From the NCBI RefSeq assembly GCF_026344135.1, contig NZ_JAPKNA010000001.1, positions 992,001 through 1,056,000 on the forward strand: a DNA stretch of 64,000 bases, read 5' to 3'. Each line of letters opens with the position of its first letter. Position 1 is the stretch's first letter. Origin of the DNA: Alcaligenes parafaecalis. GTDB lineage: Bacteria; Pseudomonadota; Gammaproteobacteria; Burkholderiales; Burkholderiaceae_B. A model generated the notes under the pieces. The model was given only the letters and a program-made list of their open reading frames with translations, searched no databases and had not been told where the DNA came from. This document shows positions 16,703-25,905 of this stretch, one piece after another. The position numbers and the translations under genes were made by a program.

Positions 16703-17530
16703 TCACGGCTTGGCCGCCTGCTGATACAAAGGCATGACCCGTTCCGAGATCGCCTGCAAATCCGCAATGCGGGTAGAGGAAGCCGGGTGGGTGGACAGGA
16801 ATTCCGGCTGACTTCTGCCCTGCTCCAAGGCGCCCATCTTCTGCCACAAGGTCACCGCCGCACGCGGGTCGTAGCCAGCACGAGCGGCCAGTTCAACCCC
16901 AATCAAATCCGCTTCAGATTCATGGGTGCGGCTATTGGGCAGTTCAAACATGACTTCGCTCAAAGTCCCGCCCAAATCATTCACGGCTTGCACGCCGGTC
17001 AGAGCGGAGAGCACCGTCAAACCAAAAGAAGTCGCCATTTTCTGGGAAACCTGTTCACGCGAGTGCTCGCGCAAAGCATGGGCGATTTCATGACCAATGA
17101 CGGCTGCCAGTTCCGCGTCGCTAGGCTGAATCCGTTTGATCAGGCCACTGAAAACCGCCATCTTGCCACCCGGCATGCACCAGGCATTGACCTCGTCCTC
17201 GTTAATGACGTGAACTTCCCAGTTCCAGGAACGGGCGTCGGCCCGGAAAACACCGACTTGATCAATCAAGCGTTGAGCCATAGTTTTAACGCGTCGGGTC
17301 TGGGCCGCATCCGTATCCAGCGCCTTTTGCTGCCGTGCCTGAGACAAGACCTGTGCGTAGTTCTGGGCGGCCGCCTGATTCAGCTCGGCCTCGGAGACCA
17401 GATTGGAGATGAATTGTTTGCGCTCGACACCGACCGTCCCGCTTTCTGTGGTCTGCACCGTGGCACAGCCCGTCATGGCCAGGAGTAAACCCGCCGCCAA
17501 AAAGCGTTTTCCTTTCGCAATACCTTTCAT
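16703..17530 (-). CDS. M48-family zinc metalloprotease lipoprotein
   Basis: A 275-residue putative outer-membrane or periplasmic lipoprotein. The signal peptide ends in the lipobox LAMTGC with the lipidated Cys at 22. The zinc-binding motif HEIAH lies at about 147-151, with the third ligand in ESEADLIG downstream. The overall layout resembles E. coli LoiP/YcaL, which degrade misfolded outer-membrane proteins. The ATG at 17530 is chosen because GGAG lies six bases upstream; the preceding TTG is less likely. It is monocistronic, with aroC 66 bases upstream on the same strand. Confidence 0.88.
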   Translation of the reverse strand: MKGIAKGKRFLAAGLLLAMTGCATVQTTESGTVGVERKQFISNLVSEAELNQAAAQNYAQVLSQARQQKALDTDAAQTRRVKTMAQRLIDQVGVFRADARSWNWEVHVINEDEVNAWCMPGGKMAVFSGLIKRIQPSDAELAAVIGHEIAHALREHSREQVSQKMATSFGLTVLSALTGVQAVNDLGGTLSEVMFELPNSRTHESEADLIGVELAARAGYDPRAAVTLWQKMGALEQGRSQPEFLSTHPASSTRIADLQAISERVMPLYQQAAKP

Positions 17531-17596
17531 GCTCAGCTCCAAGAAACAAACCTGACAAGAAAATGAAGTGCTAGGTCCCTGCGCAAACGCTCAGAT

Positions 17597-18658
17597 TCAG
17601 ACACCACACTGCGAGCGATGACGCAGGCAATGATCCATCAGCACAATCGCCAGCAAGGCTTCGGCAATCGGCGTGGCACGAATACCCACGCAAGGATCAT
17701 GACGACCCAGTGTCTGGACCTCGACCGCTTCGCCAGCACGATTCACGGAAGGACGCATGGTGCGAATGCTGGCGGTCGGCTTGATCGCCAAGGAGACCGT
17801 GACGGCCTGCCCCGAGGAAATCCCCCCCAGCACCCCACCGGCCTGATTGGTCTTGAAACCATCCGGATACAGCGCATCCCCGTGCTCCGAGCCTTTTTGC
17901 GTGATGCAGTCAAAGCCAGCACCAATCGACACGCCTTTGACAGCGTTCAAACCCATCATGGCGTGGGCAATATCGGCATCCAGGCGGTCGTAAATAGGTT
18001 CGCCCCAACCGGCAGGCACGCCTTCAGCCACGACTTCAATTCGGGCACCAATGGATTCGCCTTCTTTACGCAGCTCATCCATATAGGCTTCCAGTTGCGG
18101 CACGACATCCAGATCCGGGGCGTAGAACGGATTCTGCTCCACAACGTCCCAGCTTTTGAACGGAATTTCAATCGGCCCCAACTGGCTCATGTAACCGCGA
18201 ATCTTCACTCCGAAGTGTTCAGCCAGCCATTTCTTGGCAATCGCACCGGCGGCTACCGTAGGCGCGGTCAAGCGCGCCGAAGAGCGGCCACCACCGCGCG
18301 GGTCGCGGTTCTCGAATTTCTTCCAGTAGGTGTAGTCGGCATGACCGGGGCGGAAGGTATCCAGCAAATTGCCGTAATCCTTGCTGCGCGCATCGGAATT
18401 GCGAATCAGCAGGCTAATCGGCGTGCCTGTGGTGCGACCTTCATAAATGCCGGACAGAATTTCTACCTGATCAGGCTCGCGGCGCTGTGTCACGTGGCGC
18501 GAGGTGCCTGGACGGCGACGATCCAGTTCAAATTGAATATCTTGTTCAGACAGCTCCAGGCCCGGAGGGCAGCCGTCGATCACTGCGCCAATCGCTGGAC
18601 CATGAGATTCGCCGTAATTCGTGACGCGGAAGCTTTTACCAAGAGTATTGCCGGACAT
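17597..18658 (-). CDS. aroC: Chorismate synthase
   Basis: AroC converts EPSP to chorismate, the last common step to aromatic amino acids, folate and ubiquinone, using reduced FMN. The protein has 353 residues, a normal length. Signatures seen are GESHGPAIGAVIDGCPPG at the N-terminus, RRPGTSRHVTQRREPDQVEI and the basic FMN-site segment DPRGGGRSSARLTA. SIRTMRPSVN lies near the C-terminus. No obvious Shine-Dalgarno sequence precedes the ATG. It has no clear operon partner. Confidence 0.96.
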   Translation of the reverse strand: MSGNTLGKSFRVTNYGESHGPAIGAVIDGCPPGLELSEQDIQFELDRRRPGTSRHVTQRREPDQVEILSGIYEGRTTGTPISLLIRNSDARSKDYGNLLDTFRPGHADYTYWKKFENRDPRGGGRSSARLTAPTVAAGAIAKKWLAEHFGVKIRGYMSQLGPIEIPFKSWDVVEQNPFYAPDLDVVPQLEAYMDELRKEGESIGARIEVVAEGVPAGWGEPIYDRLDADIAHAMMGLNAVKGVSIGAGFDCITQKGSEHGDALYPDGFKTNQAGGVLGGISSGQAVTVSLAIKPTASIRTMRPSVNRAGEAVEVQTLGRHDPCVGIRATPIAEALLAIVLMDHCLRHRSQCGV

Positions 18659-18756
18659 AGGAAGAGTGAACGCAGAGAAATAGGGAAAAATAAAAGACAG
18701 GCACGATTATGGCATTGTTCCCGGATCAGGACATGCCCGGCACCGCGCCCTGCCCT

Positions 18757-20223
18757 TTAGGAAGAGCAACTGACCGCCAGTTCCGCACTGCCTTCGGGCG
18801 GCGGCATGGCGTAGGCCTCAAAACCGGAACGCTCGGTATAGGGATCGCGCAGCAACATCAACAAGGTATCGATTTCGCTGGCGTCGTCCTTGGCGGCGGC
18901 CTGAATGGCCTGCTCGGCCAAATGGTTACGCAAGACATACAAGGGATTGACGCGATTCATGGCCTCGCGCTGTTCGGGCGCATCCGAGCCGTCCAGAGTC
19001 AGACGCTGGCTATAGGCTTGCCACCAGGCCTGGGCCTGGTCTTCGGAGCCTTCAAACAGGCTCAGGAAGGCCTCGGGAGCCTTGCCTGCCTGTGCCAGGG
19101 CACGGAATGACAAAGTGAAATCCGCCCCGCTGTTATGCAGCAAACGCCACCAATCGTCGACCAGTTGAGCATCCTCTTCCCGCCAGCTACGCAGGCCCAG
19201 CTTGGCCTGTAAATTGCCGTGATAGCGCTTCAGGAAACTGGCTTCAAAACTTTGCAGATGCTCTTTCAGCGGTTCGGGATCCAGATCCAGCACCATCAGC
19301 GCGCTGGCCAGACGGTACAGATTCCAATGCACGATGGCAGGCTGGGCGTTCCAGGCATAACGGCCTTGGTTATCGCTGTGATTGCACACGTGATTCACGC
19401 GGAATCGGTCCATGAAACCGTAAGGGCCGTAATCAATTGTCAGGCCCAGGATGGACATATTGTCCGTATTCATGACGCCGTGACAGAAACCCACGGTTTG
19501 CCAGTCGGCTACCATTTCCGCACTGCGATGCGTCACTGCCTGCAGAAAACGACCTACACGCTCTTGATCGGAATCGCCCTCTACGATTAATTCAGGGTAG
19601 AACTCGCGCAGCACATAATCCAGCAGTTCTCGCACACGCGCAGGATCATTGGCCCAATGTTCAAACGAACCGAAGCGCACGAAGCTGGGCGCCACACGGG
19701 TCACAATCGCCCCGGTTTCCACCGTTTCGCGGTACACCGGCGTATCCGAGCTGACCAAGGCCAGAGCGCGGCTGGTGGCAATGCCCAAGCCCGCCATCGC
19801 TTCGCTGGCCAGATACTCACGCACACTGGAGCGCAGCACAGCACGGCCATCACCCATGCGGGAATACGGGGTTTTACCCGCGCCTTTCAACTGCAATTCC
19901 TGCTGGCCAGTCGGGGTGTCAATTTGCCCCAGCAAATGCGCCCGGCCATCACCCAACTGCCCGGCCCACACCCCAAACTGATGACCGCTATACACAGCCG
20001 ACACCGTCAGGCCGCCCGGCAAGGGGGCCTGACCACTGACTACATCTAAAAATTCTTGCTCGCCCAGGCGCGTCACATCCAGGCCCAACTGCGCCGCCAA
20101 TTCTTTATTGACATGCAGCAGGCGTGCATTGGCCAGAGGCTGAGGCGGCACAACAGTGTGAAAGGCCGAGGGCAAATCGGCAAAACGATGAGCGATGGTC
20201 AAGCCATCAAACAAGCTGGACAT
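18757..20223 (-). CDS. selO: Protein adenylyltransferase SelO
   Basis: SelO is a pseudokinase that transfers AMP from ATP to protein side chains and influences redox homeostasis. At 488 residues it has the usual bacterial length. Characteristic segments are SAVYSGHQFGVWAGQLGDGRA, LQLKGAGKTPYSRMGDGRAVLRSSVREYL, and HGVMNTDNMSILGLTIDYGPYGFMD with the active-site residues. It ends in Cys-Ser-Ser (Cys486), the bacterial counterpart of the Sec-Ser-Ser end of mitochondrial SELENOO. The DUF2069 gene lies 10 bases upstream and is probably co-transcribed. Confidence 0.95.
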   Translation of the reverse strand: MSSLFDGLTIAHRFADLPSAFHTVVPPQPLANARLLHVNKELAAQLGLDVTRLGEQEFLDVVSGQAPLPGGLTVSAVYSGHQFGVWAGQLGDGRAHLLGQIDTPTGQQELQLKGAGKTPYSRMGDGRAVLRSSVREYLASEAMAGLGIATSRALALVSSDTPVYRETVETGAIVTRVAPSFVRFGSFEHWANDPARVRELLDYVLREFYPELIVEGDSDQERVGRFLQAVTHRSAEMVADWQTVGFCHGVMNTDNMSILGLTIDYGPYGFMDRFRVNHVCNHSDNQGRYAWNAQPAIVHWNLYRLASALMVLDLDPEPLKEHLQSFEASFLKRYHGNLQAKLGLRSWREEDAQLVDDWWRLLHNSGADFTLSFRALAQAGKAPEAFLSLFEGSEDQAQAWWQAYSQRLTLDGSDAPEQREAMNRVNPLYVLRNHLAEQAIQAAAKDDASEIDTLLMLLRDPYTERSGFEAYAMPPPEGSAELAVSCSS

Positions 20224-20233
20224 ACAGACCCCC

Positions 20234-20644
20234 TCAGGCCGACTTGGCGGCTTTTGCAGCCTCGGCTTTCTCGGCCTTGCTGCGCTGCTTGGCCGCTTTC
20301 TTGGCAGGCCAGAGATAAAAAATGGCGCAGAAATAGTAAATCAGGGACAAGACGATTTCAGCAATCGCCCAGGGCAGGACTTCCGCTACCGGGTCCGACC
20401 AGGCACGCATGACCCCTTCTGCGAAATACAGCAGAATCATCATGGAGGTCCACTGCAGGGTATAGAGATTGCCTTTCAGCACGCTGCGCAGCGGCAGCAC
20501 TAAAGGAATCACTTTCAGCACCAGCCAGGAGCCGCCGGGTTTCAGGGGCGCAAAATGCAGCTCCCAGGCCAGGCACAAAGCGATCAAGGCGACCAACGCC
20601 AGGGCCGCCACTCGATGAAGTATGGGGTTTAAAGGTTCATGCAT
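20234..20644 (-). CDS. DUF2069 membrane protein
   Basis: A 136-residue inner-membrane protein with four predicted helices (about 10-28, 38-55, 63-80 and 92-112) and a Lys/Ala-rich cytoplasmic tail (KKAAKQRSKAEKAEAAKAAK). It matches the DUF2069 family, whose function is unknown. It is divergent from yihY with a 56-base gap and precedes selO on the same strand. In relatives this family commonly sits beside a BrkB/YihY gene, as here. Confidence 0.8.
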   Translation of the reverse strand: MHEPLNPILHRVAALALVALIALCLAWELHFAPLKPGGSWLVLKVIPLVLPLRSVLKGNLYTLQWTSMMILLYFAEGVMRAWSDPVAEVLPWAIAEIVLSLIYYFCAIFYLWPAKKAAKQRSKAEKAEAAKAAKSA

Positions 20645-20700
20645 GCTGTTATTATCACCTGAACCCTGTCGAAAAGCAGCGTCCGCCGCATCAAACCGCT

Positions 20701-22086
20701 ATGAAAAACGACGAGAACTTCCCTATGCCCTCTGAGCAAGCTGAACAAACAGACTTGAACCCAGATAACACCGATCCTGTATCCCAGCAGGAGTCCCCGC
20801 CCTCGCCCGCCCCCACCGCCAAGCATCACTTTTTAAGTGTGGCGCGCTTCGCCATCAAGCGGGTGGCTGAAAAAGACCTGATGAAGGTGGCCTCCAGCCT
20901 GACCTACACCACGATTCTGGCCATTGTGCCCATGCTGACGGTGGTGCTGGCGCTGTTCACCGCTTTCCCGCTGTTTCAGGAATTTGAACATGCTCTGGAA
21001 GGCTTCCTGACCCGTAATCTGATGCCCGAAGTGGTGTCGGAAAACATCATGCTGTACCTGAACCAGTTTGCCTCCAAGGCCTCGGGCCTGACCGCGGTCG
21101 GCAGCTTGTTCCTGATCGTCACGTCCATCATGCTGATCATGACCATTGACGAGACCTTCAACAATATTTTCCAGGTGCATGTGCAGCGCCCCCTGGGCCA
21201 ACGCCTGCTGGTGTACTGGGCCATTATTTCGCTGGGTCCCATTCTGACCGGTGCCAGCCTGTGGGCTACCACCATTCTGGCGCGGGAATCCATGGGCTAT
21301 ATCGGCGACTTGTCCGGCATTGTGTCCTTCGCCCTGGCCTATGTGCCCTTCGTATTTACCGCCTTGGGGCTGACAGCGCTGTTCATGTATGTGCCTAACC
21401 GCCGCGTGTGGTGGCGCGATGCCCTGATTGGCGGGGTGGTCACCGCCGCCTTGCTGGAGTTGATGAAAGCCGGTTTCGCCTTCTACCTGACCCGCTTTCC
21501 CACCTACACGATTATTTACGGCGCCTTTGCCATCCTGCCGATCTTCCTGCTGTGGATCTATATCTCCTGGCTGATCGTCTTGCTGGGTGCCTCCATGGTG
21601 GCAATCTTGCCCGATTGGCGTGGCCGCAACTGGGTCAAGACCAATGTTCCCGGCATTGCCTTTACCGATGCCGTGAACCTGCTCTATCAACTGTGGCTGA
21701 ACCGTCAGAAGCAGCAAGGACTCAGCGTCCGTGAACTCAGCCACAAGCTGGAACGCGACCCGGACGAGCTGTACGGAATTTTATGCAAGCTCAAGTCCAT
21801 GGGGCTGATTGCCGATACCCAGCAGGACAATGACGAGCAGTGGGTACTCAGTTGTGATCTGCGTCAGGTCAGCCTGAAACAACTTACCAAGGCATTTTTA
21901 CTGGACCGTGCCCATACGCACGAGGGTCCGCTAGAATATGTATTCAATTATCTTTCTCAGTTTTTCGATCAGCGACTATCCAATCTGGAAGAGCTGTTTG
22001 AATCGCCGCAAGGCATTCTGACAGAGCCAGCCACCATACTAAACGCCGATCACGGTCAGGAGACCCAGTATGCTAAAAGTCAGTGA
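20701..22086 (+). CDS. YihY/BrkB-family inner-membrane protein
   Basis: A 461-residue protein. After a proline-rich cytoplasmic N-terminus (1-40), residues 45-310 form the YihY/BrkB membrane domain with about six helices, including LMKVASSLTYTTILAIVPML and YAFAILPIFLLWIYISW-like segments. Residues 325-420 resemble a winged-helix domain (LSVRELSHKLERDPDELYGILCKLKSMGLI). The family was linked to serum resistance in Bordetella (BrkB), but its molecular function is not settled. The last 17 bases overlap the following CBS-domain gene, so the two are translationally linked. Confidence 0.87.
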   Translation: MKNDENFPMPSEQAEQTDLNPDNTDPVSQQESPPSPAPTAKHHFLSVARFAIKRVAEKDLMKVASSLTYTTILAIVPMLTVVLALFTAFPLFQEFEHALEGFLTRNLMPEVVSENIMLYLNQFASKASGLTAVGSLFLIVTSIMLIMTIDETFNNIFQVHVQRPLGQRLLVYWAIISLGPILTGASLWATTILARESMGYIGDLSGIVSFALAYVPFVFTALGLTALFMYVPNRRVWWRDALIGGVVTAALLELMKAGFAFYLTRFPTYTIIYGAFAILPIFLLWIYISWLIVLLGASMVAILPDWRGRNWVKTNVPGIAFTDAVNLLYQLWLNRQKQQGLSVRELSHKLERDPDELYGILCKLKSMGLIADTQQDNDEQWVLSCDLRQVSLKQLTKAFLLDRAHTHEGPLEYVFNYLSQFFDQRLSNLEELFESPQGILTEPATILNADHGQETQYAKSQ

Positions 22087-22531
22087 AATCCTGCGTGTCA
22101 AGGGAGACACGCTTTATACAGGCACCCCCGAAATGACCGTTGAAAAAGCGGTACAGAGCATGAGCGAGCTGGATATCGGTTCGCTGGTGATCATGGAGCA
22201 CGGTCAGTTGGTGGGTATGTTGACCTTTCGGGAGATCATTCGCCACTGGCACGCCCAGGGCAATAAAGCCCAGGGCTTTACCGTGCGCAGCATCATGGAT
22301 GACGCCCCCGTCAGCGTCACCCCCAACACCAGCGCCGACGAAGTGCAGCGCCTGATGCTGAACAACCACGCCCGCTACATGCCAGTGATGGACGGCCCGG
22401 TTCTGATGGGGGTTATTTCCTTCTTTGATATGGCCCGCGCCATTGTTCACGCCCAGCAATTCGAGAACAATATGCTTAAAGCCTATATCCGCGACTGGCC
22501 TACTGATTCCGAGCAAGCCAACGCGTCCTAA
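22070..22531 (+). CDS. CBS-domain protein
   Basis: A 153-residue soluble protein made of two CBS motifs (about 10-65 and 75-135), including MSELDIGSLVIMEHGQLVGM and YMPVMDGPVLMGVISFFDM. CBS pairs bind adenosyl nucleotides and act as energy or redox sensors. CAGGAG is placed seven bases before the ATG, inside the 3' end of the YihY/BrkB gene. Its partner is unknown; co-translation with the membrane protein suggests a link. Confidence 0.88.
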   Translation: MLKVSEILRVKGDTLYTGTPEMTVEKAVQSMSELDIGSLVIMEHGQLVGMLTFREIIRHWHAQGNKAQGFTVRSIMDDAPVSVTPNTSADEVQRLMLNNHARYMPVMDGPVLMGVISFFDMARAIVHAQQFENNMLKAYIRDWPTDSEQANAS

Positions 22532-22551
22532 GACGCTGCTTCAGCCAGCCT

Positions 22552-23544
22552 TTACTGGCGGCTTTGCAACTCTTCCCAGGCCTGCGCAAGCAGGCCTGGA
22601 TCGTTTTTGGCCAACCAGTTGTGATCCGACAAGGTGCGACGCCACTGACGGGCACCCTTCTTGCCATGCGGCCAGCCCAACATGCTTTTAATCACAATGC
22701 GCAGCGGCACACCGGCCTGCACATGAGGACGCGCGTAGGCAATCATCTGTTCGACGACCGAGTCTTCATCCAGCAGCACATCCTCGGGCCACAGGCGACG
22801 ATGAATATCGCTCAAGACCGCCGGAGTATGCCAGGCTGCGCGACCGAGCATTACGCCATCAAACTGCTCTTCCAGCTCGACCGCCTGATCGGTCTCGTGA
22901 ATACCGCCATTCAAAATGAACAGCGCCTCGGGGAAGTCCTTTTTCAACTGCATGGCCATGTCATAGCGCAGCGGCGGAATTTCCCGATTGTCCTTGGGCG
23001 ACAAACCCTTCAAGACCGCATTGCGGGCATGCACCGTAAAGACACGGCAACCCGCCTCGAACAAGAGGCCCACAAAATCCCGCACAAAATCATAGGACTC
23101 GTTGTAATCCAGACCCAGCCTGTGCTTGACAGTAACGGGTACAGAAACCGCATCCTGCATGGCTTTGACGCAGTCGGCCACCAATTGTGGCTCGTTCATC
23201 AGACAGGCACCGAAGGCACCTTTTTGCACGCGCTCCGAGGGGCAACCACAATTCAGATTAATTTCGTCGTAACCCCATTTTTCACCGGCCAGAGCACTGG
23301 TTACCAAAGCGTCCCGATCACTGCCGCCCAACTGCAGGGCCACTGGATGCTCCGCCTGATCAAAATCCAGATGGCGCGCCTGATCGCCGTGCGTCAATGC
23401 ACCCGTGGTAATCATTTCAGTGAACAGCAAGGCGCGCGGGGCCAGCAGACGATGAAAAAAACGGCTGTGGCGGTCAGTCACGTCAATCATGGGCGCCACA
23501 CTCAAACGCCACATCTGGCTGTCCGGCATCACAAAAGTAGTCAT
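22552..23544 (-). CDS. dusA: tRNA-dihydrouridine(20/20a) synthase
   Basis: DusA reduces uridine to dihydrouridine at positions 20/20a of the tRNA D-loop using FMN and NADPH. From MTTFVMPDSQMWRLSVAPMID the protein has 330 residues, matching DusA. Hallmarks are SVAPMIDVTDRHSRFFHRLL at the N-terminus, catalytic Cys in LNCGCPSERVQKGAFGACLM, VKHRLGLD and the phosphate-binding LNGGIHE. No good Shine-Dalgarno sequence decides the start; the upstream GTG extension has no family similarity. It converges with the CBS gene, 20 bases apart. Confidence 0.93.
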   Translation of the reverse strand: MTTFVMPDSQMWRLSVAPMIDVTDRHSRFFHRLLAPRALLFTEMITTGALTHGDQARHLDFDQAEHPVALQLGGSDRDALVTSALAGEKWGYDEINLNCGCPSERVQKGAFGACLMNEPQLVADCVKAMQDAVSVPVTVKHRLGLDYNESYDFVRDFVGLLFEAGCRVFTVHARNAVLKGLSPKDNREIPPLRYDMAMQLKKDFPEALFILNGGIHETDQAVELEEQFDGVMLGRAAWHTPAVLSDIHRRLWPEDVLLDEDSVVEQMIAYARPHVQAGVPLRIVIKSMLGWPHGKKGARQWRRTLSDHNWLAKNDPGLLAQAWEELQSRQ

Positions 23545-23747
23545 AAACAGGGAGCAAATCGCCTGATGGCAGGCGTGATCAAAAAGGGAAAACACCCATT
23601 TTAATGGTTTCAGCCGACCACAGGATGAAGATAAAGCGCGGTAAATCGCAGCAGGTCTCCAAAAAGCGGGCGCACTGGTCTAAAATCGGCCGTTTGACAT
23701 ACTTGCGCGCCTAATTAGTGCGCCCCAACCGGACCCTCACTGAAAGC

Positions 23748-24719
23748 ATGGCTGTTTTTACTTCTGTCAGCGAACTTGACGCCCGCGAACTGCTGGAACA
23801 CTACACAATTGGCGAGTTTGTTTCCTTACGTGGCATTACCGCCGGCATTGAAAACACCAATTACTTTCTGAGTACGACTCAGGGTGAGTACGTTCTGACC
23901 CTGTTTGAAGTCCTGACGCTGGAACAGCTCCCTTTCTACATTGAGCTGATGCACCACCTGGCGGCCAAGGGCGTTCCGGTGCCAGAACCGATGACACGCC
24001 GGGATGGAAAACGCATCTGTGTCATGCACGCCAAACCTTGCTCGATTGTGACCCGCCTGCGTGGTGGTTACGAGCCCGAGCCTACGGTTGAACACTGCCG
24101 CCAGATTGCCCGCACCCAGGCTCAGGCCCACCTGGCTGCTCAGGACTTCCCCCTGGAGCAGCCCAATCTGCGCGGCTTGAGCTGGTGGAAAAGCACCGTC
24201 CCCCAAGTCCTGCCCTTTCTGGATGCCAGCCAGTCCGAACTGATTCAGGCCGTCCTGCAAGAACAAAGCAACTTTGCTGATAGCGATACCTATCGCTCCT
24301 TGCCACAAGGTCCGGCCCACTGCGACCTGTTCCGCGACAATGTGCTGTTTGCCGGGACCTCGGAAGCGCCGCAAATGGGCGGCATCATCGACTTTTACTT
24401 TGCCGGTTGCGATACCTGGTTGTTTGACGTGGCCGTGGCCGTGAACGACTGGTGCATTGACCGCCTGAGCGGTGCCCTGAACCTGGAAAAAGCCCAGGCC
24501 TGGCTGGAATCCTACGCCCAGGTGCGCCCCTTTACCGAATCCGAGCACACTGCCTGGCCTATACTGATCCAGGCCGCCGCGCTGCGCTTCTGGATCTCGC
24601 GCCTGTACGACTTTTATCTGCCCCGCCCCGCTCAAACCCTCAAACCGCATGACCCGCGGCATTTTGAGCGCGTGTTGCGCCAGCGTCGCGACCATGCTGT
24701 ACCGGCGCTTCCTCGATAA
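23748..24719 (+). CDS. thrB: Homoserine kinase, ThrB2 type
   Basis: This enzyme phosphorylates homoserine in threonine synthesis. The 323-residue protein, started at MAVFTSVSELDARELLE, belongs to the aminoglycoside-phosphotransferase-like class used by many beta- and alphaproteobacteria, not the GHMP class of E. coli. The kinase motifs are GITAGIENTNYFL (N-lobe), the catalytic loop GPAHCDLFRDNVLF and the metal-binding IIDFYFAGCD. An upstream in-frame ATG at 23718 is possible but lacks similarity. It precedes a BPSS1780-family gene, an arrangement seen in relatives. Confidence 0.93.
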   Translation: MAVFTSVSELDARELLEHYTIGEFVSLRGITAGIENTNYFLSTTQGEYVLTLFEVLTLEQLPFYIELMHHLAAKGVPVPEPMTRRDGKRICVMHAKPCSIVTRLRGGYEPEPTVEHCRQIARTQAQAHLAAQDFPLEQPNLRGLSWWKSTVPQVLPFLDASQSELIQAVLQEQSNFADSDTYRSLPQGPAHCDLFRDNVLFAGTSEAPQMGGIIDFYFAGCDTWLFDVAVAVNDWCIDRLSGALNLEKAQAWLESYAQVRPFTESEHTAWPILIQAAALRFWISRLYDFYLPRPAQTLKPHDPRHFERVLRQRRDHAVPALPR

Positions 24720-24733
24720 ATACGGATACTGAT

Positions 24734-25510
24734 ATGCAAGCTGCCAAGCTCCCCTTTCTTTACGGGTGGTACTGGATTCAGGAAGGGTTGCGTTTGTTCA
24801 AGCTGCAACCTGCTGCTCTGTTTTTCTGGAGTTTGATCACCTCGATCCTGATCAACCTGAGCAATATCTTCCCCATCATCGGCCAGATGGTGCTGATCGT
24901 TCTGGTGCCCACCATGACCTTCATCATCCAGAATGCCTGTCGCCGTATTTATAACGGTGAGGTCATACGCCTGGGCATGTGGACGGAACCCTTGAAACCC
25001 GCTCCCGTACGCAACCGCCTGATCAAGCTCGGTTTGATCTATCTGCTGGCGTGTTTGGTCGTGGGCTTTCTGGCGACCTTCCCGTTTGTGAATGAACTGT
25101 CGCAATTGATGGACAACAGTAATGCCACCCCGCAAGCCATCATGGCGGCATTTCGCAAACCCATTATTTTGTTCTTCGTGCTGTACCTGGGCCTGTCCGC
25201 CCTGTTCTGGCACGCACCCGCCCTGGTAGGCTGGCACGCCATCCCCGTCAAGCAAGCCCTGTTCTTTTCCATGATTGCCTGCTGGCGCAACAAGGCCGCT
25301 TTCCTGCTCTACGGCCTGTGCTGGGCGGCTGCCTTTTTCGCCATCCAGACCCTGGGTGAACTGCTGCTGGGTGCGGGTTTAAGCCCAGGCACGGCCACCA
25401 TGGTGCTGACGCCTATCAACCTGGCAATGGCTGCCATCCTGTACGCCAGCTTCTACCCTGCGTACCGCAGCGTGTTTGGTGATCCGTCGGGCGATACACA
25501 ACAGAACTAA
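24734..25510 (+). CDS. BPSS1780-family membrane protein
   Basis: A 258-residue inner-membrane protein with about six predicted helices and short polar ends. It begins MQAAKLPFLYGWYWIQEGLRLF, typical of the BPSS1780 family of Burkholderiales, which has no known function. It follows thrB by 14 bases and is likely co-transcribed. The last 95 bases overlap, in antisense, the 3' end of the DUF192 gene of the tad operon. Confidence 0.82.
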   Translation: MQAAKLPFLYGWYWIQEGLRLFKLQPAALFFWSLITSILINLSNIFPIIGQMVLIVLVPTMTFIIQNACRRIYNGEVIRLGMWTEPLKPAPVRNRLIKLGLIYLLACLVVGFLATFPFVNELSQLMDNSNATPQAIMAAFRKPIILFFVLYLGLSALFWHAPALVGWHAIPVKQALFFSMIACWRNKAAFLLYGLCWAAAFFAIQTLGELLLGAGLSPGTATMVLTPINLAMAAILYASFYPAYRSVFGDPSGDTQQN

Positions 25511-25904
25511 GCCTTGCTGGCTGCCCTGTTTGACGTATTTTCTGCAAGGCCGCGGCCCAGAGCATGAACTGCTCAGGCCCGGCCAGACAACCGACCGGCG
25601 CTTCCAATACCGATCTGGCTTTGCTATGCCAACGTGCCTTTCCTGGCGATACTGCGGGACAAAACCTCAAGGGCTGATCACGTTCATCCAGAAAGCAGAT
25701 ATCCAGAGCCTGCCGCATTCCCCATAAATGAACCGCTCGGCATGGCCGCAGCCACACCGCTGTTGCGAAATCCCTGCTCTGCGGCAATGCCTTCCAGCCA
25801 CGCCAACGCGTCCAGAAAGTACTGGCATCGAATAAATACAGGGGCTGCGCCTGCTGTAGCGTCTTTTGCAGCGGCTGTTTGGTCGAGGTTGATATCGGCA
25901 CCAC
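25416..25904 (-). CDS. DUF192-family protein at the end of the tad operon
   Basis: A 162-residue protein with the DUF192 core RAVHLWGMRQALDICFLDER, then SKARSVLEAPVGCLAG, at about 56-112. The function of DUF192 is unknown. It starts at a GTG (25904, or the next codon 25901) with GGAGG of the tadC end as ribosome binding site, so it is translated with the tad genes. No signal peptide is obvious. The last 32 codons run antisense into the BPSS1780-family gene. That C-terminal tail shows no family similarity and may be an extension through a lost stop. Confidence 0.68.
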   Translation of the reverse strand: MVPISTSTKQPLQKTLQQAQPLYLFDASTFWTRWRGWKALPQSRDFATAVWLRPCRAVHLWGMRQALDICFLDERDQPLRFCPAVSPGKARWHSKARSVLEAPVGCLAGPEQFMLWAAALQKIRQTGQPARLSSVVYRPTDHQTRCGTQGRSWRTGWQPLPG

Positions 25905-25905
25905 C

